Origin: Spiribacter salinus M19-40
GTDB lineage: Bacteria; Pseudomonadota; Gammaproteobacteria; Nitrococcales; Nitrococcaceae
Length of the DNA stretch: 64,000 nt
Reading direction: 5' to 3'
NCBI RefSeq assembly: GCF_000319575.2
Contig: NC_021291.1
Location: forward strand, 1 to 64,000
The notes under the pieces were generated by a model. The model worked only from the letters and a program-made list of their open reading frames with translations. It was not told the origin of the DNA and did no database searches. Below, one piece after another: positions 1 through 12,348 of the stretch (positions are counted from its first letter, which is position 1; each line of letters opens with the position of its first letter). The position numbers were made by a program, and so were the translations under genes.

Positions 1-100
1 TCTGGCGCGACTTCCAGCCAGCGGTTAGACTCGGCAGCATCTTTACGGGCACTGGCATAAACGGTGTCTCCATCCCTCGGGATCCGGAGGAACAGCATCT

Positions 101-1438
101 TTGGCCGAACGACTCTGGCAAGGTTGTCTACAGCGGCTGGAACGGGAACTCCCCGATCAGCAGCTGAACACCTGGATTCGCCCGCTTCAGGCTGAAGAGC
201 ACGGCGACCAGCTGCGGCTGTTCGCGCCAAATCGATTTGTTCTGGACTGGGTGCGAGAGCATTTCTCAGAGCGCATTGAAGAACTCCTGGCAAGCCAGCG
301 CCCGGATGCGCCACCCAAGCTGGCGCTTGAAATCGGCGGCCATGCACCGAGAGCGCCTCGCCCCGTTACACAGCCCCACACGGACAGCCCCACGAGCGCG
401 CCGGCCACGGCCCCGCACAATGCCAACCTGAACCGCGATTTTACTTTCGATACCTTCGTCGAAGGCAAATCCAATCAGTTGGCACGGGCGGCGAGCCTCC
501 AGGTCGTGAATAATCCCGGCGAGGCCTACAACCCTCTGTTTATCTATGGCGGTGTGGGCCTTGGCAAAACCCATCTGATGCATGCCATCGGCAATGCCCT
601 GCTCGCGGTGCGCCCGGATGCCCGAGTGCTCTACCTGCATTCCGAGCGTTTTGTCGCCGACATGATCAAGGCGCTCCAGCACAATGCGATTAACGAGTTC
701 AAACGGCATTATCGGGGCGTCGATGCCCTGCTCATTGATGACATCCAGTTCTTCGCTGGCAAAGAGCGCTCGCAGGAGGAGTTTTTCCACACCTTCAACG
801 CCCTGCTCGAAGGTCATCAGCAGGTGGTAATGAGCTGCGACCGTTACCCCAAAGAGGTAAATGGTCTTGAAGAGCGCCTCAAAAGCCGGTTTGGCTGGGG
901 GTTAACCATCGCCATCGAGCCGCCTGAACTCGAGACACGGGTGGCGATCCTGATGAGTAAAGCCGAGCAAACGGGCGTTCACCTGCCTCCGGAAGTCGCC
1001 TTCTTTATCGCCAAGCGGATCCGCTCGAACATCCGCGAACTCGAGGGCGCCTTGCGACGCGTTATCGCCAATGCGCACTTCACTGGGGCGGATATTACGG
1101 TTGATTTTACCAAGGGTGCACTGCGGGACTTGCTCGCTCTGCAGGATAAGCTCGTTACCAACGAGAACATCCAGAAAACGGTGGCCGAATACTACAAAAT
1201 CCGGGTATCTGATCTGTTATCGAAGAGCCGCAGTCGCTCCATTACCCGACCGCGGCAGATGGCCATGGCGCTTGCCAAAGAACTCACTAGCCATAGCCTG
1301 CCGGAGATCGGGGAGGCGTTTGGTGGTCGGGATCACACCACCGTGATGCACGCTTGCCGCAAAGTGCAGTCATTGCGCGAATCAGATAGTCGCTTCGATG
1401 AGGACTATCACAACCTGTCGAGAACCCTATCATCATGA
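101..1438 (+). CDS. dnaA: Chromosomal replication initiator DnaA
   Basis: DnaA binds DnaA boxes at oriC, melts the origin and loads the DnaB helicase; it also controls its own transcription. The 445-residue product has the N-terminal DnaB/DiaA-interaction domain, a variable Pro/Ala/Thr-rich linker at about residues 85-105, an AAA+ core with Walker [10 protein letters not shown] and Walker [10 protein letters not shown], and the C-terminal DnaA signature [12 protein letters not shown]. The start is a TTG at 101 preceded by GGAGG at 86-90 with 10-base spacing; no in-frame ATG fits the family N-terminus better. It opens the dnaA-dnaN-recF-gyrB order. Only 100 bases lie upstream and I see no convincing promoter there. 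Confidence 0.98.
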   Translation: MAERLWQGCLQRLERELPDQQLNTWIRPLQAEEHGDQLRLFAPNRFVLDWVREHFSERIEELLASQRPDAPPKLALEIGGHAPRAPRPVTQPHTDSPTSAPATAPHNANLNRDFTFDTFVEGKSNQLARAASLQVVNNPGEAYNPLFIYGGVGLGKTHLMHAIGNALLAVRPDARVLYLHSERFVADMIKALQHNAINEFKRHYRGVDALLIDDIQFFAGKERSQEEFFHTFNALLEGHQQVVMSCDRYPKEVNGLEERLKSRFGWGLTIAIEPPELETRVAILMSKAEQTGVHLPPEVAFFIAKRIRSNIRELEGALRRVIANAHFTGADITVDFTKGALRDLLALQDKLVTNENIQKTVAEYYKIRVSDLLSKSRSRSITRPRQMAMALAKELTSHSLPEIGEAFGGRDHTTVMHACRKVQSLRESDSRFDEDYHNLSRTLSS

Positions 1439-1620
1439 TGTGGATAACGTGTGGGCAAAAGCAGACTCGAAATTCATCCACAGGTTGTGCAGAGATCACC
1501 CCCAGTCAAAAGGCGCGTGGCGCACAGTTTCTTATTGGCAATAATGTAAATAAAATCAGACAGATAAAAGGCTTATCCCCCATTCAGGGCCTGCCTTGCT
1601 ATTACAACTATCTTTAATAC
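1439..1620. other. oriC: Candidate replication origin (oriC) between dnaA and dnaN
   Basis: The 217-base dnaA-dnaN gap holds a perfect DnaA box on the minus strand (TGTGGATAA, 1439-1447) immediately after the dnaA stop, a second box with one mismatch (TCATCCACA, 1474-1482), and a markedly AT-rich stretch at about 1529-1575 in an otherwise GC-rich window, a plausible unwinding element. Origins next to dnaA are common in gammaproteobacteria outside the enterics. Two boxes are few for a full origin, so this could be only part of oriC or an autoregulatory region; sequence upstream of position 1 is not visible. Confidence 0.55.
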
Positions 1621-1655
1621 AGACTTTAGAGATATAGAGCACAACGGAAGTCATC

Positions 1656-2756
1656 ATGCAGTTTGAAATTGATCGGGATGCGCTCCTTCGCCCACTCCAA
1701 GCCGTAATTGGTGTCGTTGAGCGTCGCCAGACGCTACCAGTGCTCGCGAATGTTTTGATCGAGTGCCAAGACAACCGGTTGTTGCTCACCGCGACGGATC
1801 TTGAGGTTGAGCTCCGAGCAGATGTCAACCTGGAAGGTGGAGAGCCAGGCCGCCTGACGGTGCCGGCGCGCAAATTGATGGACATCGTTCGCAACCTACC
1901 CGATGACAACCCCATCAAGGTGAGTCAGGAGCAGGACAAGGTCGTCGTGCGCGCAGGACGGAGCCGGTTTAGCCTGACCAGCCTCCCGGCAGATGACTTC
2001 CCGACAGTGGATGAGGTGGAGGCCAGCCATCGCGTATCCCTGCCACAAGCCCAACTGCGCTGGCTGATCGAGAAAACCCACTTCGCCATGGCGTTGCAGG
2101 ACGTTCGGTATTATCTGAATGGCTTGTTAATTGAGCTAGAACCCCAGCATCTTCGAGCGGTCGCGACGGATGGTCACCGGCTGGCGCTCTCTGAGCTCTC
2201 ACCGGAACTCAAATTGGAAGAATCGACGCAGGTGATTGTGCCGCGCAAGGGGATTCAGGAGATGTTGCGACTCCTGGAAGAGTCCGAGGAATCTGTCGAG
2301 GTTGTCCTGGGAACGGGGCATGTTCAGGTGACGCTGCCTGAGATTCGCTTCACTTCAAAACTGATTGATGGTCGTTTTCCAGACTACCAGCGGGTGATCC
2401 CGGCGGAAGAAGGTCCAGCGGCCGTGGTGGATCGTGAGACATTGCGAAAGGCGTTGGTTCGCGCGTCGATTCTGTCGAATGAAAAATACCGGGGCGTTCG
2501 ATTCGCATTTGATGCAGAACAGTTGCGCATCCAGTCGAACAATCCCGAACAAGAAGAGGCCCAGGAGGAGATTCCGGCCAGCTACGATGGCGAGGCCGTT
2601 GAAATTGGTTTTAACGCGAGCTACATGCTGGATGCGCTGGCTGCGATTGAAGAGGAAACGGTTCGGATTTTCATTCGTGATGCCAATAGCAGTGCGCTGG
2701 TCGTGGGCGAGAGCAGCCGCGATGCTCGCTATGTCGTTATGCCCATGCGGCTGTAG
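1656..2756 (+). CDS. dnaN: DNA polymerase III beta sliding clamp
   Basis: The beta clamp is a ring-shaped dimer that tethers DNA polymerase III and many repair proteins to DNA. At 366 residues it has the family length, with three repeated clamp domains and the conserved C-terminus YVVMPMRL. The start ATG at 1656 is preceded by GGAAG. It follows dnaA across the candidate origin and ends two bases before recF, so dnaN and recF are almost certainly co-transcribed. Confidence 0.98.
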   Translation: MQFEIDRDALLRPLQAVIGVVERRQTLPVLANVLIECQDNRLLLTATDLEVELRADVNLEGGEPGRLTVPARKLMDIVRNLPDDNPIKVSQEQDKVVVRAGRSRFSLTSLPADDFPTVDEVEASHRVSLPQAQLRWLIEKTHFAMALQDVRYYLNGLLIELEPQHLRAVATDGHRLALSELSPELKLEESTQVIVPRKGIQEMLRLLEESEESVEVVLGTGHVQVTLPEIRFTSKLIDGRFPDYQRVIPAEEGPAAVVDRETLRKALVRASILSNEKYRGVRFAFDAEQLRIQSNNPEQEEAQEEIPASYDGEAVEIGFNASYMLDALAAIEEETVRIFIRDANSSALVVGESSRDARYVVMPMRL

Positions 2757-2758
2757 TC

Positions 2759-3856
2759 ATGGCAGATGGGCGCAGCGCCCAGGGGCTGGTTGAATTCGGG
2801 GTCCAGGGATTTCGGCATCTCGCGCCCACTACGCTGGCATTTAGCACAGACTTCAATGTCATCCACGGCCGCAACGCGGCCGGTAAAACCTCTCTGCTTG
2901 AAGCCATTTATTTCCTTGCCCGCTCTCGGAGTTTCATCACACCCCGCTCAGGTCGGATGGTGGCGTCTGATGATCATCGCGTCGTTGTGCACGGGCGGAT
3001 CCTTGCCCAGGGTCGAACGCATCGGTTGGGTGTCCAGTATCAAAAAGGACAGACCCGAGTTCGGCTTGATGAGCGGGATGTCCAAGCGCTTTCTGAGTCG
3101 GCGTGGCTGTTGCCGATCCAGGTCCTGAATACCGAAGCACAGCGGCTACTGACGGATGGGCCGGTATCACGACGGGCGTTCGTTAATTGGGGCGTGTTCC
3201 ACGTGGAACATGGTTACCGTGAGCGCTGGCGACGCTACCAGCGGGCTTTGAAACAACGGAACGTGGCGTTACGACGCGGTGATCACCAACTGGCTGCAGC
3301 GTGGGAGCCAGAAATGGCTGAAGCGGGGGACGTGGTGGATGGTCAGCGTCGGGCTTTTCTCAACCAGTTAATGCCGGCGGCTATGGAAATGGCGACGGCC
3401 TGGTTGCCGGATGCGCAGCTGGCGTGGCGGTTTCGTTCGGGGTGGCCAAAAGAGGAATCCTTACGCGATGCCTTGGCACGCGGTCGGGGGAACGAGCTCG
3501 CCCAAGGGTTCGGGGTTTACGGGCCGCATCGCGGTGATTTGCGGTTACTGGCTGGCGGTGAGGACGCCGCCGCTCGGTTAAGTCGAGGCCAGCAGAAACT
3601 CCTGGTAGCGGCATTACGGATCGCGCTTGTGGAGCATTGGGCGGCGCAGGGCCAGGAACGGCCGGTCGTCTTGGTGGATGATTTACCCGCAGAGCTGGAT
3701 GAATCGCACCGCATGGCATTGGTCAGTCGGTTAGGGCAATCCGCCGCCCAGCTGTTTCTCACCACGATTGAGCCGAGTCAGATTCCTGGCGCGAAAGACG
3801 CGCAATGGTTCCACGTGGAACAGGGCCAGGTGAGGGCAACCACTGATCACGGCTGA
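2759..3856 (+). CDS. recF: DNA replication and repair protein RecF
   Basis: RecF is an SMC-like ATPase that with RecO and RecR loads RecA at gapped DNA and helps stalled forks restart. The 365-residue protein has Walker A GRNAAGKTSLLEAI near the N-terminus, the ABC-type signature LSRGQQKL and Walker B PVVLVDDLPAELD near the C-terminus. It begins two bases after dnaN. Two stretches reading Phe-His-Val-Glu are encoded by parS-like palindromes (3195-3210 and 3807-3822), so part of the codon choice may be constrained by chromosome-partition function. Confidence 0.97.
   Translation: MADGRSAQGLVEFGVQGFRHLAPTTLAFSTDFNVIHGRNAAGKTSLLEAIYFLARSRSFITPRSGRMVASDDHRVVVHGRILAQGRTHRLGVQYQKGQTRVRLDERDVQALSESAWLLPIQVLNTEAQRLLTDGPVSRRAFVNWGVFHVEHGYRERWRRYQRALKQRNVALRRGDHQLAAAWEPEMAEAGDVVDGQRRAFLNQLMPAAMEMATAWLPDAQLAWRFRSGWPKEESLRDALARGRGNELAQGFGVYGPHRGDLRLLAGGEDAAARLSRGQQKLLVAALRIALVEHWAAQGQERPVVLVDDLPAELDESHRMALVSRLGQSAAQLFLTTIEPSQIPGAKDAQWFHVEQGQVRATTDHG
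3195..3210. other. parS: parS-like centromere site 1, inside recF
   Basis: TGTTCCACGTGGAACA is a perfect 16-base palindrome that fits the ParB-binding parS consensus and is almost identical to Pseudomonas parS sites. It codes for Phe-His-Val-Glu-His in RecF. Location within 3.5 kb of dnaA is where bacterial parS sites cluster. The ParAB genes are outside the window, so binding is inferred. Confidence 0.8.
3807..3822. other. parS: parS-like centromere site 2, inside recF
   Basis: GGTTCCACGTGGAACA differs from site 1 only at its first base; read on the minus strand it is TGTTCCACGTGGAACC, a known Pseudomonas-type parS sequence. It encodes Phe-His-Val-Glu near the RecF C-terminus, 612 bases from site 1. 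I found no third copy elsewhere in the window. Confidence 0.75.
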
Positions 3857-3859
3857 TCA

Positions 3860-3890
3860 CCCCGTTGTTTAGTTATTTCGGGTATAATTA
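3860..3890 (+). promoter_or_regulatory. Probable gyrB promoter
   Basis: A perfect TATAAT at 3883-3888 lies in a short AT-rich patch between recF and gyrB, 28 bases before the gyrB start. No strong -35 hexamer sits at the usual spacing, so it may be weak or depend on activation. It would let gyrB be transcribed separately from dnaN-recF. Confidence 0.5.
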
Positions 3891-3891
3891 G

Positions 3892-7084
<3,193 letters not shown>

Positions 7085-7088
<4 letters not shown>

Positions 7089-7300
7089 AATGGCTCGCCC
7101 ACTGCCGCACGCGGCGCCGTGAGCGCACCAACGGCAGTCACCAGGTTATCGAAGACGGGCACGTGCGCAAAAGCGGCGTCGCGCGCCAGCGCCTTCAGGC
7201 TACCGGGAAGGGGCTGCCATTGGTCAGGCGTCAGGATGGCATCCGGCGAATCCGCGTTGATGACGCCATCTCGATCAAGCAGGACGAGCGCCGGCCACAC
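7085..7300 (-). pseudogene. gmhB: gmhB remnant with a large in-frame internal deletion
   Basis: The 71-codon frame begins like D-glycero-beta-D-manno-heptose-1,7-bisphosphate 7-phosphatase: LLDRDGVINADS (HAD motif I with the Asp nucleophile) and WQPLPGSLKALA. It then jumps to a GmhB-like C-terminal tail, PVFDNLVTAVGAL. About 100-110 residues carrying HAD motifs II-IV and the zinc-binding Cys/His loop are missing, yet the frame is open. It starts with GTG three bases after the glyS stop and ends in an ATGA overlap with plsC, exactly the position of intact gmhB in Pseudomonas-like genomes. It cannot be an active phosphatase; it may survive only as a coupling leader for plsC. Confidence 0.8.
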
Positions 7301-7303
7301 GGC

Positions 7304-9394
7304 TCACACCGACTCGGGCAGTGCAGAGACGTCCGCAATCGCCAGGAACAGCCCTTGCAAGCGCTGTAGCAAGGCCAGTCGGTTGGCCTGGCGCGCCGGG
7401 TCGTCGCTCATGACCATGACCTCGTCAAAAAACCGATCCACAGGTGCCTTCAGCTCGGCGAGCTGGGCCAGGGCCTGGCTGTACTCTCCGCCTTCGATAT
7501 GCCGCTGAACGTCGCCTTGCCGTGCCTCGATGGCCTCATAGAGCTCACGCTCCGCCGTGTCGTTCAGCCGGTTAGCGTCGACCACGGCCTCGGGTAGTGC
7601 CTCAGCGCGCCGCAGGATATTGCGAATGCGCTTATTGGCCCCTGCCAGGCTGCCGGCGGCGGGGAGCTGGGAGAAGTCTTTGCAGGCATGGATGCGCCGA
7701 TCAAAGTCGAGTGGCTCGAAGTCGTTGACATCGAGTACGGAGCGCACGGCCTCAAACAGCTCCGCAGCGAAGCCTGCTTCCAGATAAATGGCACGCAGAC
7801 GCTCCAGGCAGAACGCCGTTAGCGCGGGGACCTGCTCGGCGGCATTTAGCCCGGGTGGCTGGGCGGCCCCCGCCTCGCTAAAGAGCGCGTGCAGGTTGAT
7901 GGCATGCTCACCCTCGATGAGCGTGCGAAGTAGCCCCACCGCGGCGCGCCGCAGAGCGAAGGGGTCTTTGGCACCGGTCGGTGCCTTGCCGATCGCGAAA
8001 ATACCGATGAGGGTATCCGCTCGGTCAACCACGGCCATGAGTTGGCCAAGCGGCGTTGCCGCAATGGCATCACCCGCCTGGCGGGGCCGATAGATCTCCT
8101 CAAGGGCGTCGGCGACCGCCTCGGCCTCGCCATCCTCGTGTGCGTAATACCGGCCCATGACCCCCTGCAGATCCGGAAACTCACCCACCATTTCGGTAAG
8201 CAGGTCGGCTTTCGAGAGTGCGGCGGCCCGCTCGCCAAGCGCTGGCGTGGTCCCCATCTGGGTGGCGAAGCGCGAGGCAAGCTGCGCCACGCGCTGGGCC
8301 TTGTCTTGAACACTACCGAGTGATTTCTGAAAGACCACGGCGCGCAGTCCATCCTGACGCTCGGCGAGGGGTCGGGCCCGGTCCTGGTCCCAAAAAAACG
8401 CCGCATCGGCCAGCCGGGGTCGAATGACGCGCTCATTGCCGGCAATCACGCGCTGCGGATCCCGGCTTTCAATGTTGGCAACCGTGATAAAGCGCGGCAG
8501 CAGTTTTCCGTCCGCATCGCGGACGGGGAAATAGCGTTGGTGCTCCTGCATGCTGGAGACAAGCGCCTCCGGTGGTACACGGAGGAAATCCGCATCGAAG
8601 CTTCCCGAAAGCACCACGGGCCATTCCACCAGCGCATTGACCTCGTCAATCAGCGCGGTCTCCATCACGGCATGCCCGCCCAGGCGCTCGCCTTCTGCGC
8701 GGACGCCTTCGATGATCATGTCTCGACGTTCGGTCATCTCAACGGCCACATAGGCCGCGCGCAGACGGGCCTCGTAGTCATCAGCTCGAGCAATTTCCAC
8801 CGGGTCGGGGTGGTGGAACCGGTGACCCCGACTCTGGCGGCTGCTGTCCACACCGAAGAACGTCGCTGGCACCACCGCATCGCCCAGGAGCAGCACCACC
8901 CAGTGCACGGGCCGGACAAATTCCGCGCTCTGGCTGCCCCAGCGCATGCGTTTTGGCACAGGGAGCCCCGTCAGGGCCTGCTCGATGATGCCCGGGAGTA
9001 GCTCGGCCGTGGACTGGCCGGTTTCCACCCCGCGGTGAACCAGCCAGGCACCTTCCGCCGTCTCAAGCTGCGCCAGTGCTGCGACGTCAACACCGCAGCT
9101 GCGGGCAAAGCCCTCGGCGGCCTGAGTGGGTGCCCCGGATTCATCGAACGCCACGTTGATGGCGGGTCCGCGTTTTTCGAATGGGCGATCAGGTTGTTGA
9201 ACGGCCACATCGGCAATGCGCACCGCCAGTCGTCGAGGCGCACCGAGGCCAGTGGCTTTGCCATGGGGGATGCCGGCCTTTTCGAGGCCGGCGACCAGGT
9301 TGTTGGTCAGCGCATCACTGAGGGAGGCCAGCGCCCCGGGCGGGAGTTCCTCCATACCCAGCTCGAACAGCAGCGTTTCAGCGGCTTGGCTCAT
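7304..9394 (-). CDS. glyS: Glycine-tRNA ligase beta subunit
   Basis: GlyS is the beta subunit of the alpha2beta2 bacterial glycyl-tRNA synthetase, carrying tRNA recognition and anticodon-binding domains. The 696-residue product opens with [15 protein letters not shown], the family N-terminus, and ends with the DALR-like anticodon-binding region containing FFDEVMVM. Its ATG overlaps the glyQ stop (ATGA), coupling the two subunits. The broken gmhB follows three bases later. Confidence 0.98.
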   Translation of the reverse strand: MSQAAETLLFELGMEELPPGALASLSDALTNNLVAGLEKAGIPHGKATGLGAPRRLAVRIADVAVQQPDRPFEKRGPAINVAFDESGAPTQAAEGFARSCGVDVAALAQLETAEGAWLVHRGVETGQSTAELLPGIIEQALTGLPVPKRMRWGSQSAEFVRPVHWVVLLLGDAVVPATFFGVDSSRQSRGHRFHHPDPVEIARADDYEARLRAAYVAVEMTERRDMIIEGVRAEGERLGGHAVMETALIDEVNALVEWPVVLSGSFDADFLRVPPEALVSSMQEHQRYFPVRDADGKLLPRFITVANIESRDPQRVIAGNERVIRPRLADAAFFWDQDRARPLAERQDGLRAVVFQKSLGSVQDKAQRVAQLASRFATQMGTTPALGERAAALSKADLLTEMVGEFPDLQGVMGRYYAHEDGEAEAVADALEEIYRPRQAGDAIAATPLGQLMAVVDRADTLIGIFAIGKAPTGAKDPFALRRAAVGLLRTLIEGEHAINLHALFSEAGAAQPPGLNAAEQVPALTAFCLERLRAIYLEAGFAAELFEAVRSVLDVNDFEPLDFDRRIHACKDFSQLPAAGSLAGANKRIRNILRRAEALPEAVVDANRLNDTAERELYEAIEARQGDVQRHIEGGEYSQALAQLAELKAPVDRFFDEVMVMSDDPARQANRLALLQRLQGLFLAIADVSALPESV

Positions 9395-10296
9395 GCAACG
9401 CTCCTGCGTGATGCGTTATCCCGACACAGCGGAAATCCGAGCGCTTCCCGCGCCTCGTAATACGCCTTCGCAGCGCTTCGCGCCATGGTGCGAACGCGCA
9501 GGATGTAGCCCTGGCGTTCAGTGACGGAAATCGCATGGCGGGCATCCAGCAGATTGAAGGTATGGGAGGCCTTCATGGTCATTTCGTACGCGGGTAATGG
9601 CAGCTCGGCCTCCACCAGGCGCAGGGCCTCGCGTTCGCAGGTGTCAAACCAGGCAAAGAGGCTGTCGACATCCGCTTCTTCAAAGTTATAGCGAGACTGT
9701 TCGCGCTCGTTTTGCAGGTAGACATCGCCGTAGGTCACCGGCCCGTCCGGGCCATCGGTCCAGATGAGGTCGTAGACGCTTTCGACCTCCTGGAGGTACA
9801 TCGCGATGCGCTCGAGCCCGTAGGTGATCTCCCCCATCACCGGATGGCAGTCGAGCCCGCCGGCCTGCTGGAAGTACGTGAACTGGGTGATTTCCATGCC
9901 ATTGAGCCAGATTTCCCAACCCAGACCCCATGCCCCCAGGGTCGGTGACTCCCAGTTATCTTCGACAAAGCGGATATCGTGGATGAGCGGGTCGATACCG
10001 AGCGACTCGAGCGAGCCCAGATACAGTTCCTGAAAGTCCGCGGGTGACGGTTTGAGGACCACCTGGAACTGGTAGTAGTGCTGCAGCCGATTGGGATTCT
10101 CGCCATAGCGTCCGTCCGTCGGCCGTCGCGAGGGCTGAACGTAGGCGGCGCGCCAAGGCTCCGGGCCAATGGCCTTCAGGAAGGTCGCCGGGTGAAACGT
10201 CCCGGCACCGACTTCCATATCCAGCGGCTGCATGACGACGCAACCGCGCTGCGCCCAATAGGTCTGAAGGGCGAGAATGAGTTCCTGAAAGGTCAT
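9391..10296 (-). CDS. glyQ: Glycine-tRNA ligase alpha subunit
   Basis: GlyQ is the catalytic alpha subunit that forms glycyl-adenylate. The start is placed at the ATG at 10296, giving 301 residues beginning [14 protein letters not shown] with GGAG just upstream; a longer open frame to 10443 lacks family similarity and would run into the glnA control region. Conserved blocks include [31 protein letters not shown] and [14 protein letters not shown]. It leads the glyQ-glyS-(gmhB)-plsC operon and is divergent from glnA. Confidence 0.97.
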   Translation of the reverse strand: MTFQELILALQTYWAQRGCVVMQPLDMEVGAGTFHPATFLKAIGPEPWRAAYVQPSRRPTDGRYGENPNRLQHYYQFQVVLKPSPADFQELYLGSLESLGIDPLIHDIRFVEDNWESPTLGAWGLGWEIWLNGMEITQFTYFQQAGGLDCHPVMGEITYGLERIAMYLQEVESVYDLIWTDGPDGPVTYGDVYLQNEREQSRYNFEEADVDSLFAWFDTCEREALRLVEAELPLPAYEMTMKASHTFNLLDARHAISVTERQGYILRVRTMARSAAKAYYEAREALGFPLCRDNASRRSVA

Positions 10297-10408
10297 TGAT
10301 TCTCCGAAGAATCCGCGAAATGCCAGGCAGTATAGCTCGCCGGGCTGGCGGCTGTCAGGGTGCGGCGCGCCCGTGTTTGCACCATAATGAGACTGTAATG
10401 CGGGTATC

Positions 10409-10425
10409 TGCACCGTTAAGGTGCA
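10409..10425. promoter_or_regulatory. NtrC-binding site (enhancer) upstream of glnA
   Basis: TGCACCGTTAAGGTGCA is a perfect 17-base dyad matching the NtrC consensus. It lies roughly 100 bases upstream of the predicted sigma-54 start site, the usual enhancer distance. A weak half-site-like sequence (TGCACC at 10378) sits further upstream. Confidence 0.85.
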
Positions 10426-10459
10426 GTTTCGGGTGTCGGCCAATCGGCGGCGGGATTAA

Positions 10460-10476
10460 TGGCCCGTTTTGGTGCG
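10460..10476. promoter_or_regulatory. Second, weaker NtrC-like site upstream of glnA
   Basis: TGGCCCGTTTTGGTGCG keeps the right half-site GGTGC and has a degenerate left half. It is centred 51 bases downstream of the perfect site, about five helical turns, and just above the sigma-54 promoter. Paired strong and weak NtrC sites are typical of glnA promoters. Confidence 0.55.
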
Positions 10477-10487
10477 TTCTACCCAAT

Positions 10488-10505
10488 TTGGCACGGAACA
10501 TGCTT
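10488..10505 (+). promoter_or_regulatory. Sigma-54 promoter of glnA
   Basis: TTGGCACGGAACATGCTT matches the -24/-12 consensus (TGGCACG, four bases, TTGCW) with one change. The invariant GG (10490-10491) and GC (10502-10503) are separated by the required 10 bases. Transcription would start near 10515, leaving a leader of about 40 bases before glnA. NtrC sites upstream and ntrBC downstream support it. Confidence 0.88.
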
Positions 10506-10554
10506 CCTCCGCGGGGGCAAAACTTTTTGATTGAACAAGACTGGAGGCCGAACC

Positions 10555-11970
10555 ATGGCAATGTCCGCCGACGACGTACTCAAGATGATCAAGGAGCACG
10601 AGGTCCGCTTTGTGGATCTGCGCTTCACCGACCCGAAAGGCAAATCACAGCACGTGACGCTGCCCGCCCATGCCATTGATGCGGACGCGTTTGCGGAAGG
10701 CAAAATGTTCGATGGCTCCTCGATCGAGGGCTGGAAGGGCATTAACGAGTCGGACATGATCCTGATGCCGGATCCCGATACGGCGGTGCTGGATCCGTTC
10801 TTTGATGACGCCACGCTGATTCTGATCTGCAACATCATCGAGCCGAATACCATGCAGGGTTACGGCCGCGATCCGCGTTCCATCGCTGAGCGCGCCGAGG
10901 CCTATCTGCAGTCCACCGGCATTGGCGACGTGGCCTATTTCGGCCCGGAGAACGAGTTCTTCGTATTCGATGACGTCCGTTACGGCACGAACATGAGCGG
11001 GTCGTTCTACAAGATCGACTCCGAAGAGGCCGACTGGAACACCGAGAAGGTCTACCCCGACGGGAACATGGGCCACCGCCCGGGCGTGAAGGGTGGCTAC
11101 TTCCCCGTTCCGCCGGTGGACAGCCTCCATGACATGCGCTCGGCCATGTGTGAGTGCCTCACCGAGATGGGCCTCGAGACCGAGGTTCACCATCACGAGG
11201 TTGCCACTGCCGGCCAGTGTGAGATTGGCGTCGGGTTTAACACCCTGGTGCGCAAGGCCGATGAGGTCCAGGCGCTGAAGTACGTCGTGCACAACGTAGC
11301 GGCCGCCTACGGCAAAACGGCGACGTTTATGCCGAAGCCGGTGGTGGGCGATAACGGTAGTGGCATGCACGTGCATCAGTCCATTGGCAAGACCGGTGAG
11401 ATGCTGTTCGCGGGCGATCAGTACGGTGGCCTGTCCGAGACGGCGCTGTATTACATCGGTGGCATCATCAAGCACGCCAAGGCCATCAACGCCTTCGCCA
11501 ACGCCTCCACCAACTCTTACAAGCGCCTGGTGCCAGGCTTCGAGGCCCCCGTGCTGCTCGCCTACTCGGCGCGCAACCGCTCGGCCTCGGTCCGGATCCC
11601 ATGGGTTGCCAATCCCAAGGCCCGGCGCGTGGAAATCCGCTTCCCGGATAGCACAGCCAATCCGTATCTCTGCTTTGCCGCGATGCTCATGGCCGGCCTT
11701 GACGGCATCCAGAACAAGATCCATCCCGGCGATGCCATGGACAAGGATCTATACGACCTGCCGCCCGAGGAAGAGGCCGAGATCGCAAAAGTCGCCTTCT
11801 CGCTCGAAGAGGCGCTGGATGCTCTCGATGCAGACCGCGAGTTCCTGAAGGTTGGCGGTGTGTTCACGGATGACGCCATCGATGGCTACATCGACCTGAA
11901 GCGCGAAGAAGTCCTGCAGCTGCGGATGACCACGCATCCGGTCGAGTTCGACCTTTACTACAGCGTCTAA
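10555..11970 (+). CDS. glnA: Glutamine synthetase, type I
   Basis: GlnA makes glutamine from glutamate, ammonia and ATP as a dodecamer. From the ATG at 10555 (GGAGG at 10543-10547) the product is 471 residues, the type I-beta length; a longer TTG start at 10531 would cover the ribosome site. Conserved signatures are FDGSSIEGW, the ammonia/glutamate site region [12 protein letters not shown] and the ATP site [18 protein letters not shown]. The adenylylation-site region [10 protein letters not shown] follows downstream, with the regulatory Tyr in DLYDLPPEE. Expression is predicted from the sigma-54/NtrC promoter. Confidence 0.99.
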   Translation: MAMSADDVLKMIKEHEVRFVDLRFTDPKGKSQHVTLPAHAIDADAFAEGKMFDGSSIEGWKGINESDMILMPDPDTAVLDPFFDDATLILICNIIEPNTMQGYGRDPRSIAERAEAYLQSTGIGDVAYFGPENEFFVFDDVRYGTNMSGSFYKIDSEEADWNTEKVYPDGNMGHRPGVKGGYFPVPPVDSLHDMRSAMCECLTEMGLETEVHHHEVATAGQCEIGVGFNTLVRKADEVQALKYVVHNVAAAYGKTATFMPKPVVGDNGSGMHVHQSIGKTGEMLFAGDQYGGLSETALYYIGGIIKHAKAINAFANASTNSYKRLVPGFEAPVLLAYSARNRSASVRIPWVANPKARRVEIRFPDSTANPYLCFAAMLMAGLDGIQNKIHPGDAMDKDLYDLPPEEEAEIAKVAFSLEEALDALDADREFLKVGGVFTDDAIDGYIDLKREEVLQLRMTTHPVEFDLYYSV

Positions 11971-12006
11971 AGCGCGCTACGCGGCGACCCCTGCTTTGGT
12001 GGGGGT

Positions 12007-12208
12007 TGCCGCTTCCGGGCACTTCCACCCTGCTCCCCTATCCGCTGCACGGCTAGAGGTCGCAGGGTAAAAGTACCCGAAATCGGCAACGCCCCGATGG
12101 GCTTGATTCGCTGAGCGGCCCAGGTTTGCCGATTTCGATGGCTTATCCCGTGCGACCTCTAACCGCGTAGCGGGTAGGGGAGCTCGGGAGAAGTCATCGG
12201 AAGCGGCA
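12007..12208. repeat. 202-bp imperfect inverted repeat between glnA and ntrB
   Basis: Two 83-base arms (12007-12089 and 12126-12208) are reverse complements at 65 of 83 positions without any gap, separated by a 36-base loop. Both arms contain CGACCTCTA and TAGGGGAGC on the same strand when folded. The element fills most of the 378-base glnA-ntrB gap and no credible gene lies in it. It could be a MITE-like element, a pair of repeats in opposite orientation, or a transcribed hairpin that limits read-through from glnA into ntrBC. There is no T-run for a classical terminator. Confidence 0.85.
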
Positions 12209-12249
12209 CTGCACCGCACTGCCTATCAGACCCTAACGCACAACGGGCT

Positions 12250-12266
12250 CGCACCAAAATGGTGCG
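12250..12266. promoter_or_regulatory. NtrC-binding site at the ntrBC promoter
   Basis: CGCACCAAAATGGTGCG is a perfect dyad whose core GCACCAAAATGGTGC equals the classical enterobacterial NtrC operator. It overlaps the expected -35 position of the TATACT -10 element at 12285, the arrangement that lets NtrC repress glnL (ntrB) transcription in enterics. Confidence 0.88.
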
Positions 12267-12284
12267 CCCACCCACCCTGAGGTT

Positions 12285-12290
12285 TATACT
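12285..12290 (+). promoter_or_regulatory. Possible -10 element of ntrBC
   Basis: TATACT lies about 59 bases before the chosen ntrB start. The -35 position 17 bases upstream falls inside the NtrC dyad and does not resemble TTGACA, so the promoter would be weak and directly occluded by bound NtrC. Confidence 0.4.
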
Positions 12291-12348
12291 GAATGCGCCA
12301 TCAAAGCCGTTCAGTGCGCTGGCGCGGTTCTTGCTACATCTCAGTGCA

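Noticed and set aside
1435-1617. A 60-codon open frame in the dnaA-dnaN gap
   Set aside because: It covers the DnaA boxes and AT-rich tract, has no family similarity and overlaps the dnaA end; more likely origin DNA.
11365-11385. Palindromic TGCACGTGCA inside glnA as a possible parS or NtrC site
   Set aside because: It lacks the outer parS bases and the five-base NtrC spacer, and it encodes the conserved Met-His-Val-His of the glutamine synthetase active site.
10645-11724. A 359-codon open frame opposite glnA
   Set aside because: Shadow of the highly biased glnA codons; no ribosome site or domain.
11977-12219. An 80-codon minus-strand open frame over the glnA-ntrB inverted repeat
   Set aside because: It spans both arms and the loop of the repeat, has no ribosome site and no recognisable motif; the nucleotide-level symmetry explains the sequence better.
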